A stretch of DNA of 64,000 nucleotides from positions 62,001-126,000 of the forward strand of contig NZ_RAQQ01000001.1 in NCBI RefSeq assembly GCF_003610785.1, read 5' to 3'. Below the pieces are notes generated by a model. The model was not told the DNA's origin, did not search any database, and saw only the letters and a program-made list of their open reading frames with translations. This document shows positions 34,716-43,423 of the stretch, in pieces; positions within the stretch are counted from its first letter, which is position 1, and every line of letters starts with the position of its first letter. Origin of the DNA: Micromonospora globbae. GTDB taxonomy: Bacteria; Actinomycetota; Actinomycetes; Mycobacteriales; Micromonosporaceae. Made by a program: the position numbers and the translations under genes.

Positions 34716-37700
34716 TCAGTCCGGTGCGAAACGGTAGATGACGAAGTCCTTCTCGGCGCCGCAGACGATGACCCGGGTGTTCCAGGAGCAGCTGCTGCTG
34801 CGTACGCCGGGAAGCTGGCCCAGCTCCGCGGCCACCTCGCCGTTCTCGGCCCACACGCCCGCGAGGCTGCGGTCGTCCTCGAAGGTGCTCGGCGGCTTGT
34901 CGAAGACCAGCAGGTTCCCGGCGTCGAGCCGGGCCGCGACGCCGCGCCGGTCGCGCAGCAGCGGCGTGCCCGTCGCGTCGAACAGGGTGCTGGTCGCCGA
35001 CGAGTCGCCGGTGCGGACGAGCAGCCGCTCGCCCAGCGGCACGAGCACCGTGGCGTCCGGCGCGCCCCAGCTCTTCGCGGCCTTCCCCTCGGCCGCCGCC
35101 ACCACGGTCGTCTCCTCGGCCTTCCCGTCGGGCACCTCCAGCAGGCAGGCCCGGTGTTCGCCGCAGGCCACGAGCGCCTTCGGCCGGCGGCGCTCGTCGG
35201 GGGCGCGGTAGAGCACCACCGGCTCCGCCGAGAGCGCCGTCAGGTCGTACGCGAGCAGCTGGTAGCCGCCCTCGTCGGCGGCCACGTAGAGCCGGTCCTC
35301 GTGTGCCACCACGAGGTCGTCGAGGTCCGCGACGTTGCCCCGCTGGCCGACGATCCCCCCGCTGTCCATGTCGAGCACCCGCACGGAGCGGTCGGCGCCG
35401 ACCTGGACCAGCCGGCGTCCCTCCCCCTGCCACGGGTCGCGCGGCCCACCGTCGAGGTACGCGGGACCGGCCGCCGCCTCGTCGGTGTGCACCGGCAGCA
35501 CGGTGGTGCGGGCGCCGTCGTACTGGTCGCGGGGATTGGGCCGGCTCCACGCCTCCCGGCCGGTGCGCAGGTCGAGGCCGACGACCCGCTTCTCCGTCCG
35601 GTCCACCAGGACCGCCGTCCGGTCGGTGAAGTAGACCTCGTCGTCGCCGCGGACGGGACGGCTCCAGCGTTGCGTGCCGGAGCCGCCGTCCAGCACCACC
35701 ATGTCGCGCGGAGTGCTGGTGCCCGGGGCGTCGGCGAACGCGACCACGGCGCCGGGGACCGCGACCAGCCGGTCCCAGTCGGCGGCGGTGACGCCGGTCG
35801 GCTCGCGCCACAGCCGCTTTCCCGTCCCGGCCTCCACGGCGGTCACCACGAGCCGGCGGTCGGCGCCGGGGAACGCCAGGTAGGCACGGTCCCTCAGCAC
35901 GGCCGTCCACATGCCGGAGGGGCGCTCGTCCCCGGCCGCCGGGCGCTCGACCTCCGTGAGCGAGTCGAACTCCAGCCCCGGGTAGCGGTCCCGGGTCAGG
36001 TAGAGCACCGCCGCGGTGGTCACCCCGGCAAGGGCGACCACGGCCCCGAGGGCCACCCACCAGGCCCGCCGCCGGCCGGCCCGCGCCCCCGGGTAAGCCG
36101 GCCGGGGGCCGCCCGGGGCGTGCGGCGGCGCGTACGCCGGAGCGGGGCCGGCCGGCGCGTACGCCGGGCCGGGGCTCGCCGGGGCGGCGCTCGCGGGGCC
36201 GTACGCCGGTGCCGGGCTCCCGGGGGCGGCGCTCGCGGGCGCGTGCGGCGGGGCCACGTGCGGGTACGACGGCGGCGGGCCCGCCGGGGCCGGCGCACCC
36301 GGCAGGGTGGGGCCGGCGTCGACGAGGGTCCGGCCCGGCGTCCCGGCGTCCGGCAGGGTGACGCCGGCGCCCGGGCCGGGAACGCCGGCGTCGAGGAGCG
36401 TGGCGGCCGGGCCGGGCGCACCGGCCGCGGCGGCGGGCACCGGGGCGCTGCCCGGGGCGAACGCCGGGACGCCCTCCGGCCGCGTGGCGGTCCCCGGCGC
36501 GGGCGCGGCGGCCGGTGCCGCCTCGCCCGGTGCCGGCGCGCCGGGCGGCTGCTGCGCCCCGGCGGCCGGGCTGCCGGGCGGCGCCGCCGGGGCCGCGACG
36601 GCGTACGGTGACGCGTCGCGCCGGCGCAGCGGCAGGTCGGTCAGCGCGCCCTCGGCCACCGGAAGTTCCGGCTGTTCGAGGACGGTGGGCGCGATCCCCA
36701 GGTCGGCGTGGAGCATCCGGGCCACGAGCGGGATGCGGGAGGAACCGCCGACGAGGAAGAGCCCGGCGAGCCGGTCGGGCGTGAGGCCCGCCTCGGCGAT
36801 CACCTCCCGCGCGGCGGACACGGCCCGTTCCAGCAGGGGCCGGGCGGCGTGCTCCACGTCCTCGCGGGTCAGCCGCACCGGCTCGGCCACCCCGGGCACC
36901 GCCACCGGCGCCACGCTGCCGCGCGAGAGCAGCTCCTTCGCGCCGCGTACGGCCTCCCAGAGCGCGATGGCGTCGCGGCGCCCCACCGCGTCGGCGGGGG
37001 CGGTCAGCCGCGCCCACCGCTGCGGGTGCCGGTCGGCCACCAGCTCGCCCACCCGGGCGACGAGCGCCGCGTCGACGTCGAGGCCACCGAGGTCCGGCAG
37101 CCCGCCGCAGGAGATCACGGTGAAGCCGGAGTCACCCCACGGGTCGGCGCCCTCGTTGCGGACCACGGCGACGTCGAGGGTGCCGCCGCCGAAGTCGAAC
37201 ACGGCGATCGCGCCGCCGACCGGCACCGGCCGGCGCAGCACCTCGGTGTAGTAGCGGGCGGCGGCCACCGGCTCGCGCAGCAGCCGGGTGCCCGGCGGTG
37301 TGGGGCCGGAGAGGGTGTGCTCGGCGGCCTGCGGCCAGCCGGCGCGCATCAGCGCGTCGCCGAGCACCTGCCGCCGGGAGTCGTCCCACGCGGCCGGGCA
37401 GGTGACCACGGCCGGCGGCAGGAAGCCGACCGCCTCGACCGCGGCCCGCCCCACGACGTGCAGCACCGCACCGAGCAGCTCCGCGGGCGCGACGTCGCGG
37501 TCGCCGAGGCGTACGGTCGGCTCGTCGATGCGCCGCTTCGGGTTCGGCTCGTACCGGGCCGGGTCGGCCTGGGCGAGCCGCCGGGCGTCCAGGCCCGCGT
37601 GCAGCCCGCCGTCCGGGTCGGCGTACACACCGGAGGGCAGGATCGGCTGACCGTCCACGAGCAACGGCCGGGTGCGCCCGTCGGGCCAGCGGAGCACCGC

Positions 37701-37760
37701 CACCGTGTTGGACGTACCGAGGTCGACACCGAGAGCGAAGCCCTCGTGCTGGCCTGCCAT
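34716..37760 (-). CDS. Membrane Hsp70-like ATPase fused to an extracytoplasmic PQQ-type beta-propeller
   Basis: A 1014-residue protein with an unusual order. Residues 1-370 form an Hsp70/actin-fold nucleotide-binding domain: phosphate 1 GVDLGTSNT (11-19), phosphate 2 VFDFGGGTLDVA (187-198) and adenosine motif FLVGGSSRIP (335-344). There is no Hsp70 peptide-binding domain. Residues 380-563 are a Pro/Ala/Gly-rich linker, then RAGRRR and one transmembrane helix (567-587). By the positive-inside rule the N part is cytosolic and the C part outside. Residues 590-1014 contain PQQ/WD-like propeller repeats (GTGKRLWREP, DLRTGREAWSRP, GVWAENGEVAAEL). It may carry a signal across the membrane, but partner and function are unknown. 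It is divergent from the two-component system and single. Confidence 0.85.
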   Translation of the reverse strand: MAGQHEGFALGVDLGTSNTVAVLRWPDGRTRPLLVDGQPILPSGVYADPDGGLHAGLDARRLAQADPARYEPNPKRRIDEPTVRLGDRDVAPAELLGAVLHVVGRAAVEAVGFLPPAVVTCPAAWDDSRRQVLGDALMRAGWPQAAEHTLSGPTPPGTRLLREPVAAARYYTEVLRRPVPVGGAIAVFDFGGGTLDVAVVRNEGADPWGDSGFTVISCGGLPDLGGLDVDAALVARVGELVADRHPQRWARLTAPADAVGRRDAIALWEAVRGAKELLSRGSVAPVAVPGVAEPVRLTREDVEHAARPLLERAVSAAREVIAEAGLTPDRLAGLFLVGGSSRIPLVARMLHADLGIAPTVLEQPELPVAEGALTDLPLRRRDASPYAVAAPAAPPGSPAAGAQQPPGAPAPGEAAPAAAPAPGTATRPEGVPAFAPGSAPVPAAAAGAPGPAATLLDAGVPGPGAGVTLPDAGTPGRTLVDAGPTLPGAPAPAGPPPSYPHVAPPHAPASAAPGSPAPAYGPASAAPASPGPAYAPAGPAPAYAPPHAPGGPRPAYPGARAGRRRAWWVALGAVVALAGVTTAAVLYLTRDRYPGLEFDSLTEVERPAAGDERPSGMWTAVLRDRAYLAFPGADRRLVVTAVEAGTGKRLWREPTGVTAADWDRLVAVPGAVVAFADAPGTSTPRDMVVLDGGSGTQRWSRPVRGDDEVYFTDRTAVLVDRTEKRVVGLDLRTGREAWSRPNPRDQYDGARTTVLPVHTDEAAAGPAYLDGGPRDPWQGEGRRLVQVGADRSVRVLDMDSGGIVGQRGNVADLDDLVVAHEDRLYVAADEGGYQLLAYDLTALSAEPVVLYRAPDERRRPKALVACGEHRACLLEVPDGKAEETTVVAAAEGKAAKSWGAPDATVLVPLGERLLVRTGDSSATSTLFDATGTPLLRDRRGVAARLDAGNLLVFDKPPSTFEDDRSLAGVWAENGEVAAELGQLPGVRSSSCSWNTRVIVCGAEKDFVIYRFAPD

Positions 37761-37868
37761 CTACCGATACCTCCGCCGTGACGATGCCCGACCCCGCATC
37801 GTACGCAGCCGCCACCGCCGCCCTGACCGGCCGGTCAGCGGCCCGGGACGCGCCCGCCGGGCGCCGGA

Positions 37869-37890
37869 CGTAAGGAACCCGCAACATCTC
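37869..37890 (+). promoter_or_regulatory. Direct-repeat operator, site 1 (before the response-regulator gene)
   Basis: Two half-sites, CGTAAGGAACC and CGCAACATCTC, 11 bp apart and 51 bases before the start of the response regulator. The core SG(T/C)AA with 11-bp period is shared with sites 2-4 and is the classic spacing for tandem binding by OmpR/PhoB-type dimers. Autoregulation is inferred. Confidence 0.6.
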
Positions 37891-37940
37891 GCCCCGGTCC
37901 CCCGGCGGGTGGCGTCGCTAGGCTGGCCCGGGAGGTGCGC

Positions 37941-38633
37941 GTGGGTCAGCGGGTGCTCGTGGTGGACGACGACCGGACGGTCAGCGACGTGGTCTGCCGC
38001 TACCTGGAGCACGCCGGCTACGAGGTCGACCACGTCGGCGACGGCCTGGCGGCCCTCGAGGCGGTGCGCGTACGCCGGCCGCACCTCGTCGTGCTGGACC
38101 TGATGCTGCCCGGCCTGGACGGGTTGCAGGTGTGCCGGCGGCTGCGGGAGCGGCCCGACGGCGTACCCGTCATCATGCTCACCGCGCGCGGCGACGAGGC
38201 CGACCGGGTGCTCGGCCTGCAACTGGGCGCCGACGACTACCTCGGCAAACCCTTCTCGCCGCGGGAGCTGGTGCTGCGGGTCGGCTCGGTGCTGCGCCGG
38301 GCCGGCGAGCCGCCGCCACCGGAGGCGGAGGTGTTCGTCGACGCCGGCCTGGAGGTGGCGACCGGGCCCCGGGTGGCCCGGCTGCACGGCCGGGAGCTGG
38401 CGCTGACGCTGCGGGAGTTCGACCTGCTGGCCCACCTGATGCGGCACCCGGCCCGCGCGTTCCGCCGCGCCGAACTGCTCGAACGGGTGTGGGGCTGGAC
38501 GTTCGGCGACGAGTCCACGGTGACGGTGCACGTGCGGCGCCTCCGGGAGAAGATCGAGGACGACCCGGCGGCGCCGCGGCGCATCCTCACCGTCTGGGGT
38601 GTCGGCTACCGCTACCAGCCCCGCCATGCGTGA
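37941..38633 (+). CDS. OmpR/PhoB-family response regulator
   Basis: A 230-residue response regulator. The receiver has the acidic triad with phosphoacceptor Asp53 (VVLDLMLPG), conserved Thr (MLTARG) and Lys (GKPFSPRE). The C-terminal winged helix contains LTLREFDLLAHLMRHPARAFRRAELLERVWGWTF and VTVHVRRLREKIEDDP. Two GTGs are possible; GGGAGG occupies 37930-37935, so the GTG at 37941 has a proper 5-base spacing while 37935 overlaps the Shine-Dalgarno. Eight-base overlap with the sensor kinase gene. Direct repeats at 37869 and at three other promoter regions nearby fit its DNA-binding class. Confidence 0.92.
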   Translation: MGQRVLVVDDDRTVSDVVCRYLEHAGYEVDHVGDGLAALEAVRVRRPHLVVLDLMLPGLDGLQVCRRLRERPDGVPVIMLTARGDEADRVLGLQLGADDYLGKPFSPRELVLRVGSVLRRAGEPPPPEAEVFVDAGLEVATGPRVARLHGRELALTLREFDLLAHLMRHPARAFRRAELLERVWGWTFGDESTVTVHVRRLREKIEDDPAAPRRILTVWGVGYRYQPRHA

Positions 38634-39639
38634 CCTCGCGCTGATCTTCGCGATGGCCCTCGTGGCCGCGCTCGTCGTCGGGACCGTCGGCGCGCTCACG
38701 CTGCGGCTGCTGCGGCACCGGTCGATCACCGTCCACGTGTGCGTGCTGCTGACGGTCACGGTGGCGGCCGTGGCGGCGGGCGTCGCGGTGGTCGCCCAGG
38801 CCATGTTCCTGTCCCGGCACGACCTCCAGGTCGTGCTGCTCACGGTGGCCGCCGCGGCCGTGGTGAGCCTCGCCGTCGGCTGGTACTTCGGCCGGCGTCT
38901 CGCCGTCGCCGCGGTCTGGGCCGACCAGGCGCGCGAGCGGGAGCGCCGGATCGAGAAGGGCCGGCGCGACCTCGTCGCCTGGGTGTCGCACGACCTGCGG
39001 ACGCCGCTGGCCGGCCTGCGCGCCATGGCCGAGGCCCTGGAGGACCGGGTGGTGGACGACCCGGCGACCGTCGCCGAGTACCACCGGCGCATCCGCGTGC
39101 AGACCGACCGGATGACCCGACTGGTGGACGACCTGTTCGAGCTGTCCCGGATCAACGCGGGCGCGCTGCGGCTCTCCCCGGCCGCGGTGCCGCTCGGCGA
39201 GGTGGTCTCCGACGCCCTCGCGGTCGCCGCGCCGCTGGCCGCCGCCCGCCGCATCACGCTGGTGGCCGCCGAGTCGGGCTGGCCGACCGTGCTCGCCAGC
39301 GAGCCGGAGCTGGCCCGCGTGGTGGGCAACCTGCTGCTCAACGCCGTCCGCTACACGCCCGAGGACGGCACCGTCCACGTCGACGCGGGCCGGGACCGGG
39401 ACGACGCCTGGCTGGCCGTCGCGGACACCTGCGGCGGCATCCCGGAGGAGGACCTGCCGCACCTGTTCGACGTGGCCTTCCGGGGCGAGCCGGCGCGGAC
39501 ACCCCGCACCGGGGAGGGCTCCGGCGGGCTGGGCCTGGCCATCGTCCGGGGGCTGGTGGAGGCGCACGGCGGCCGGGTGGACGTGCGGAACGTCGGCGGC
39601 GGCTGCCGCTTCGTGGTGCGCCTGCCGGCCGCCGCCTGA
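38626..39639 (+). CDS. Membrane sensor histidine kinase
   Basis: A 337-residue kinase. Three hydrophobic helices (about 5-27, 36-60, 68-90) have almost no extracellular loop, so it probably senses a membrane-embedded or periplasmic-face signal rather than a large domain ligand. The DHp box is LVAWVSHDLRTPLAG with His122. The ATPase domain has NLLLNAVRYTPEDG (N box), VADTCGG (G1) and GSGGLGLAIVRGL (G2). The ATG overlaps the regulator gene. Signal unknown. Confidence 0.92.
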   Translation: MRDLALIFAMALVAALVVGTVGALTLRLLRHRSITVHVCVLLTVTVAAVAAGVAVVAQAMFLSRHDLQVVLLTVAAAAVVSLAVGWYFGRRLAVAAVWADQARERERRIEKGRRDLVAWVSHDLRTPLAGLRAMAEALEDRVVDDPATVAEYHRRIRVQTDRMTRLVDDLFELSRINAGALRLSPAAVPLGEVVSDALAVAAPLAAARRITLVAAESGWPTVLASEPELARVVGNLLLNAVRYTPEDGTVHVDAGRDRDDAWLAVADTCGGIPEEDLPHLFDVAFRGEPARTPRTGEGSGGLGLAIVRGLVEAHGGRVDVRNVGGGCRFVVRLPAAA

Positions 39640-39720
39640 CGCGGGCACCGGCGCGGGGTCGACGGGGCGTGAGGTCGACGGGCGTGAGGGCGAGGGGCGT
39701 GCGCGGGTGCGCCGGCGCCG

Positions 39721-40398
39721 TCACCGGATCCGGCTGGCCGCCGGGGCCGGCGTGGCCGCGACGGCCAGTTCGCCGAACCAGCGGCCGTCGCGCCCGAACA
39801 CGTCGCGCACCGTGAACCCGGCCCGGTGGGCGACGGGGTGCACCGCGCGGGTGTCCAGCCGGGCCCAGCGGAACGCGGGCCCCAGGGCGGGCCGTCCCGG
39901 GCGGCGCGGCGAGACCACCCGGGCCCGTCCCTGCCACAGCCCCGGTCCGGGCGGCTCCAGCTCCACGAGCACCGTGCCGCCCGCGTGCAGCAGCGCCCGG
40001 CAGCGGCCGAGCAGGGCCACCGGGTCGCCGCCGATGCCGATGTTGCCGTCGAGCAGGACGGCGTGCGCCCAGCGCCCCTCCGCCGGCAGGGCGTCGAACA
40101 GGTCGCGGTGCAGCGCCACGGCGCCGCGGGCGCGGGCGGCGGCGACGGCGTACGCGCTGACGTCCACCCCGACCGCGGTGACCCCGGCGCGGGCCAGGGC
40201 CACGGTGAGCCGTCCCGGGCCGCAGCCGAGGTCGAGGGTCGGGCCGGTGCAGCGGGCGACCACGGCGGCGGTGGCCGGCTCGGCCGGGCCGTGCCAGCGG
40301 CGCACCGGCAGCCGGTGGCGGGCGCCGTCGCCGTGCAGGAGCCAGTGGCCGTCGGTGCTCCCGCCGAGCAGGGCCGCCGCGAACCCGTCGGCGCTCAC
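39721..40398 (-). CDS. Class I SAM-dependent methyltransferase of a glycosyltransferase cluster
   Basis: A 225-residue methyltransferase. Motif I is LDLGCGPGRLTVALARAG, motif II VGVDVSAYAVAAAR, and VLLDGNIGIGGD plus HAGGTVLVELEPPG follow. The GTG at 40398 overlaps the stop of the DUF2064 gene, and the three genes 41770 to 39721 are GTGA/ATGA-coupled. In actinobacteria a methyltransferase of this size repeatedly accompanies DUF2064 and GT2 proteins next to a molybdopterin oxidoreductase; the product of that gene group is not known to me. The C terminus is Arg-rich and ends close to the sensor kinase stop. Confidence 0.8.
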   Translation of the reverse strand: MSADGFAAALLGGSTDGHWLLHGDGARHRLPVRRWHGPAEPATAAVVARCTGPTLDLGCGPGRLTVALARAGVTAVGVDVSAYAVAAARARGAVALHRDLFDALPAEGRWAHAVLLDGNIGIGGDPVALLGRCRALLHAGGTVLVELEPPGPGLWQGRARVVSPRRPGRPALGPAFRWARLDTRAVHPVAHRAGFTVRDVFGRDGRWFGELAVAATPAPAASRIR

Positions 40399-41075
40399 CC
40401 CCGCCCCTCGGGGATCAGCGCGCGGCGGACCGCGTCGACCTGACGGGCGAACCGTCCCGCGGGCGCCTCGGCGGCCACGGCGAGCGCGTCCGGCCACTCG
40501 TCGACGTCGCGCACCAGCGGCAGCGCCGCGGCGCGCACCCCCTGCTCACGCAGGGCCGACCAGGTGAGCCAGCCGGTCCGCGGCGTCGACATGGGCACCG
40601 TCCGCAGCACCGCGGCGTGGCGCGGGTCCCGCAGGCCCAGGGCCCACCAGCCGCCGTCGAGGGCAGCCCCGAGCACCGCCTCGGCGCGCTCCAGCCGGCG
40701 TACGGCGGCGGTGAGCGCGGCCGGCGTCACCTGTGGCGTGTCCATGCCGACCTGGAGCACGGGGCGGTCCGGGAAGGCCGCGGCCACCTCGGCGTACGCG
40801 GTGGCGAGCCGGTCACCGAGGCCGCTGCCCCGCTGCGCGAGCACCGTCCAGCCGTGCAGGGACGTGACGAGCCCCGCGGCGTCCTCGGCGTCGGTGAGCC
40901 GGCCGGCGCAGGCGAGCACCGGCGTCACGCCCGGGGTGGCCCGTACGGCGTCGAGGGTGTCGCGCAGCGCGGCCGCGGCGATCCGGGCGGCCTGCACGGG
41001 GTCGGCCGGCGGGCAGAGCCGGGTCTTCACCGCGCCGGGCACGGGCGCCTTCGCGGCCACCAGCAGGACGGTCAT
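40395..41075 (-). CDS. DUF2064/TIGR04282-type nucleotidyl/glycosyltransferase
   Basis: A 226-residue GT-A-like protein. VLLVAAKAPVPGAVKTRLCPP at the N terminus matches the TIGR04282 glycosyltransferase family, and VLQVGMDTPQVTP supplies an acidic metal site. LDGGWWALGLRDPRHAAVLRTVPMSTPRT is a family hallmark. Some members work on arsenosugars, but no arsenic gene is nearby. Coupled to GT2 (upstream, ATGA) and methyltransferase (downstream, GTGA). It may prepare an activated sugar or glycosylate a small acceptor; substrate unknown. Confidence 0.82.
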   Translation of the reverse strand: MTVLLVAAKAPVPGAVKTRLCPPADPVQAARIAAAALRDTLDAVRATPGVTPVLACAGRLTDAEDAAGLVTSLHGWTVLAQRGSGLGDRLATAYAEVAAAFPDRPVLQVGMDTPQVTPAALTAAVRRLERAEAVLGAALDGGWWALGLRDPRHAAVLRTVPMSTPRTGWLTWSALREQGVRAAALPLVRDVDEWPDALAVAAEAPAGRFARQVDAVRRALIPEGRG

Positions 41076-41770
41076 CGGGAGCCGTCCACGGTGCGCAGCA
41101 CGCCGGCGAAGTCGCGGGTGGCGCGCAGGGTGCCCCGGACGGACCCGGAGACCTTCGAGCGGGTGCCGGCGGCCCGGGGCGCGTACCGGACGTCGAGCTC
41201 GTGGATGCGCCAGCCGGCGGCGGCCGCCCGGACCAGCAGTTCCAGCGGGTACCCGAACGCCCGGTCGGTGACGCCGAGGGCGAGCAGCGCCTCGCGGCGG
41301 GCCACCCGGATCGGGCTGAGGTCGCGCAGCGGGACGCCCCGCCGGCGCAGCAGTGCGGCGACCAGGGCGGTCCCGGCGCGCGCGTGCCACGGCCACGCGC
41401 CCGCCCCGACCGGCCGGCGGCGGCCCACGGCCAGGTCGGCGACCCCCGCCGCCACCGGCGCCACCAGCGCCGGCAGCTCGCCCGGGTCGAACGACCCGTC
41501 GGCGTCGAGCACGCAGACCAGGTCGGTGCGGGCGGCCTCCAGCCCCGTGTGCACGGCGGCGCCGTAGCCCCGCCGGGGTTCGTGGACCACGCGGGCGCCG
41601 TGCCGGGCGGCGACCTCCGGCGAGCCGTCCCGGGAGCCGTTGTCGACCACGATGGCCCGGTAGCCGGGCGGCAGGGCGGCCAGCACGCCGGGCAGCGCGG
41701 CGGCCTCGTCGAGGCAGGGCAGGACCACGTCGATCCGGGGTGGCGCGCCGTCGTCGAAGCAGGTCGGCAT
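41072..41770 (-). CDS. Family 2 glycosyltransferase
   Basis: A 232-residue GT-A glycosyltransferase of the dolichyl-phosphate mannose synthase-like group. IDVVLPCLDEAAALPGVLAALP binds the nucleotide sugar, IVVDNGSRDGS follows, and CVLDADGSFDP is the DxD metal motif. No transmembrane helices, so it is cytoplasmic and could charge a lipid carrier for the membrane glycosyltransferase-like protein at 41892. It is first of three coupled genes. A direct-repeat operator at 41816-41852 precedes it. Confidence 0.9.
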   Translation of the reverse strand: MPTCFDDGAPPRIDVVLPCLDEAAALPGVLAALPPGYRAIVVDNGSRDGSPEVAARHGARVVHEPRRGYGAAVHTGLEAARTDLVCVLDADGSFDPGELPALVAPVAAGVADLAVGRRRPVGAGAWPWHARAGTALVAALLRRRGVPLRDLSPIRVARREALLALGVTDRAFGYPLELLVRAAAAGWRIHELDVRYAPRAAGTRSKVSGSVRGTLRATRDFAGVLRTVDGSR

Positions 41771-41815
41771 ACGGCCGACGCTAGGACGCGACCAGGGCGT
41801 CCGGGGCCGGAACGT

Positions 41816-41852
41816 CCTTACCGAACGCTTACCGCACGGGCGATTCTTACCG
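41816..41852 (-). promoter_or_regulatory. Direct-repeat operator, site 2 (GT2 operon and membrane protein)
   Basis: On the minus strand GCGGTAAGCGTTCGGTAAGG (41835 to 41816) holds two GGTAAG half-sites 11 bp apart, and a third lies 18 bp further at 41846-41852. It matches site 3 at 19 of 20 bases. It lies in the divergent region between the GT2 operon and the membrane protein gene. Confidence 0.7.
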
Positions 41853-41891
41853 GACGGTGACGGCGTGGCCGTTCGCCCACCGGAGGGTCCC

Positions 41892-43304
41892 GTGCCGCCG
41901 TACCGTCGCAGGGTCATGGCCACCGCACCCGTACTCGCCGACGCACCGGGCCGGACCCCGGCGCACCGCGACCGGGCCGACCTGGTGGTGCTCGCGGTCG
42001 AGGCCGCGCTGCTCGCCGCCGCGGTCGGCGTCGGGATCGTGCTCAACGCCCGCGGCGTGGGTCTGTACGCGGACGCCGCGCCGCTCTACGCCACCTGGCG
42101 ACCCCACGCGGGCTGGGGCACCCCGGCCGCGCTGCTGGTCGCGGTCGTCGTGCTCGCGTGGGGTGTCCGCTGGGCACGCACCGCCCGGTGGGGCGCCCTG
42201 CTGGCCGCCGGCTGGCTGGCGTCGGTCGCCTGGACCCTGTCGCTGGCCCTGGTGGACGGCTGGTCGGCGGGCCTCACCCGACGCCTGACCGTGCAGGCGG
42301 AGTACCTGCACGAGGTGCCGGGGGTCGGTGACGTCGCGGGGCTGCTGGCCGGGTTCACCGGCCGGATCCTCGACTTCCAGCCGGACTCCTGGTCCACCCA
42401 CACGGCCGGCCACCCGCCCGGCGCGCTGCTGCTGTTCGTGTGGCTGGACCGGGTCGGCCTGGGCGGCGGCACGGTCGCCGGCCTGGCCTGCGTGCTGGTC
42501 GGGGCGACGGTCGCCGTGTCGGTGCCGGTCACCCTGCGGGCCCTCGGCGCGCCGGACGCCGCCCGGGCGGTGGTGCCGTTCCTGGTGCTGCTGCCGGGCG
42601 CGGTCTGGGTGGGCGCGTCGGCCGACGGGATCTTCGCGGGCGTGGTCGCCGCCGGTCTGGCGCTGCTGGTCGTCCGGGGACCGGTCACCGCCCTGCTCGG
42701 CGGCGTGCTGCTCGGTTTCGCCCTCTACCTGTCGTACGGGTTCGTGCTGGTCGGTGTGCTGGCGCTGGCGGTGCTCGCGCTGCGCCCGGCGGCCCGGCTG
42801 CGGGCGCTGCTGGCCGGCGCGGCCGGGGTGGCGGCCGTGGCGGCGGCGTTCACGCTCGCCGGCTTCCGCTGGTGGGAGGGGTACGAGCTGGTCGTCGCGC
42901 GCTACTACCAGGGCTGGGGCGCCGAACGTCCGTACGCCTACTGGATCTGGGCGAACCTGGCGGCGCTGCTCCTCTGCGCCGGGCCGGTGCTCGGGCCGGC
43001 GCTGCGCCGCGCCGTGTCGGGCGTCGTGGCCGCGGCGCGCACCGGCTGGCGCCGGGCGGCGCTGGCCACCGGGGTACGCGCGGCCGGGCCGGTCGTCCTG
43101 CTGCCGCTGGCCGCCGCCGTGGCGGTGGCCGGCGCTGACCTGTCCGGGCTCAGCAAGGCGGAGGTGGAGCGGATCTGGCTGCCGTTCGCCGTCTGGCTGC
43201 TGGTGGCCGCCGCGCTGCTGCCGGCCGGCGCCCGCCGCTGGTGGCTGGCCGGGCAGGCGGCCACGGCGCTCGCCGTCAACCACCTGCTCTGGACGGTCTC
43301 CTGA
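41892..43304 (+). CDS. Polytopic membrane protein, probable lipid-linked sugar glycosyltransferase (GT-C-like)
   Basis: A 470-residue protein with about twelve hydrophobic helices. HEVPGVGDVAGLLAGFTGRILDFQPDSWSTHTAGHPPGALLLFVWLDR contains an aromatic/His-rich extracellular loop typical of GT-C glycosyltransferases that use polyprenyl-phosphate sugars, although no DxD-like site of the GT-C kind is clear. Start options are GTG 41865, GTG 41892 (GGAGGG 4 bases before) and ATG 41916; I chose 41892. It is divergent from GT2. I infer that it uses a carrier charged by the adjacent GT2 protein. Other polytopic functions remain possible. Confidence 0.75.
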   Translation: MPPYRRRVMATAPVLADAPGRTPAHRDRADLVVLAVEAALLAAAVGVGIVLNARGVGLYADAAPLYATWRPHAGWGTPAALLVAVVVLAWGVRWARTARWGALLAAGWLASVAWTLSLALVDGWSAGLTRRLTVQAEYLHEVPGVGDVAGLLAGFTGRILDFQPDSWSTHTAGHPPGALLLFVWLDRVGLGGGTVAGLACVLVGATVAVSVPVTLRALGAPDAARAVVPFLVLLPGAVWVGASADGIFAGVVAAGLALLVVRGPVTALLGGVLLGFALYLSYGFVLVGVLALAVLALRPAARLRALLAGAAGVAAVAAAFTLAGFRWWEGYELVVARYYQGWGAERPYAYWIWANLAALLLCAGPVLGPALRRAVSGVVAAARTGWRRAALATGVRAAGPVVLLPLAAAVAVAGADLSGLSKAEVERIWLPFAVWLLVAAALLPAGARRWWLAGQAATALAVNHLLWTVS

Positions 43305-43423
43305 CGGTCGCCGGGCGGGCCGCGCGGCCCGGCCGGGGACGCCGGCCGCGGCGAGGCGGAGGCACGCCGGTCGCCCGGACGCGGGCCGGGCGCACGCGGG
43401 CCGGCCCGCGCGGGCCGGTGCGG

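Noticed and set aside
36301..37017. A minus-strand reading frame continuing from the methyltransferase frame into the Hsp70 gene region.
   Set aside because: It is out of frame with the Hsp70 gene, consists of Arg/Pro/Gly runs, and has no motif; it is frame shadow of the linker.
40395..41075. Arsenosugar biosynthesis locus, from the family name of the DUF2064 protein.
   Set aside because: No arsM, arsS or other arsenic gene is nearby, and the family occurs widely without arsenic genes.
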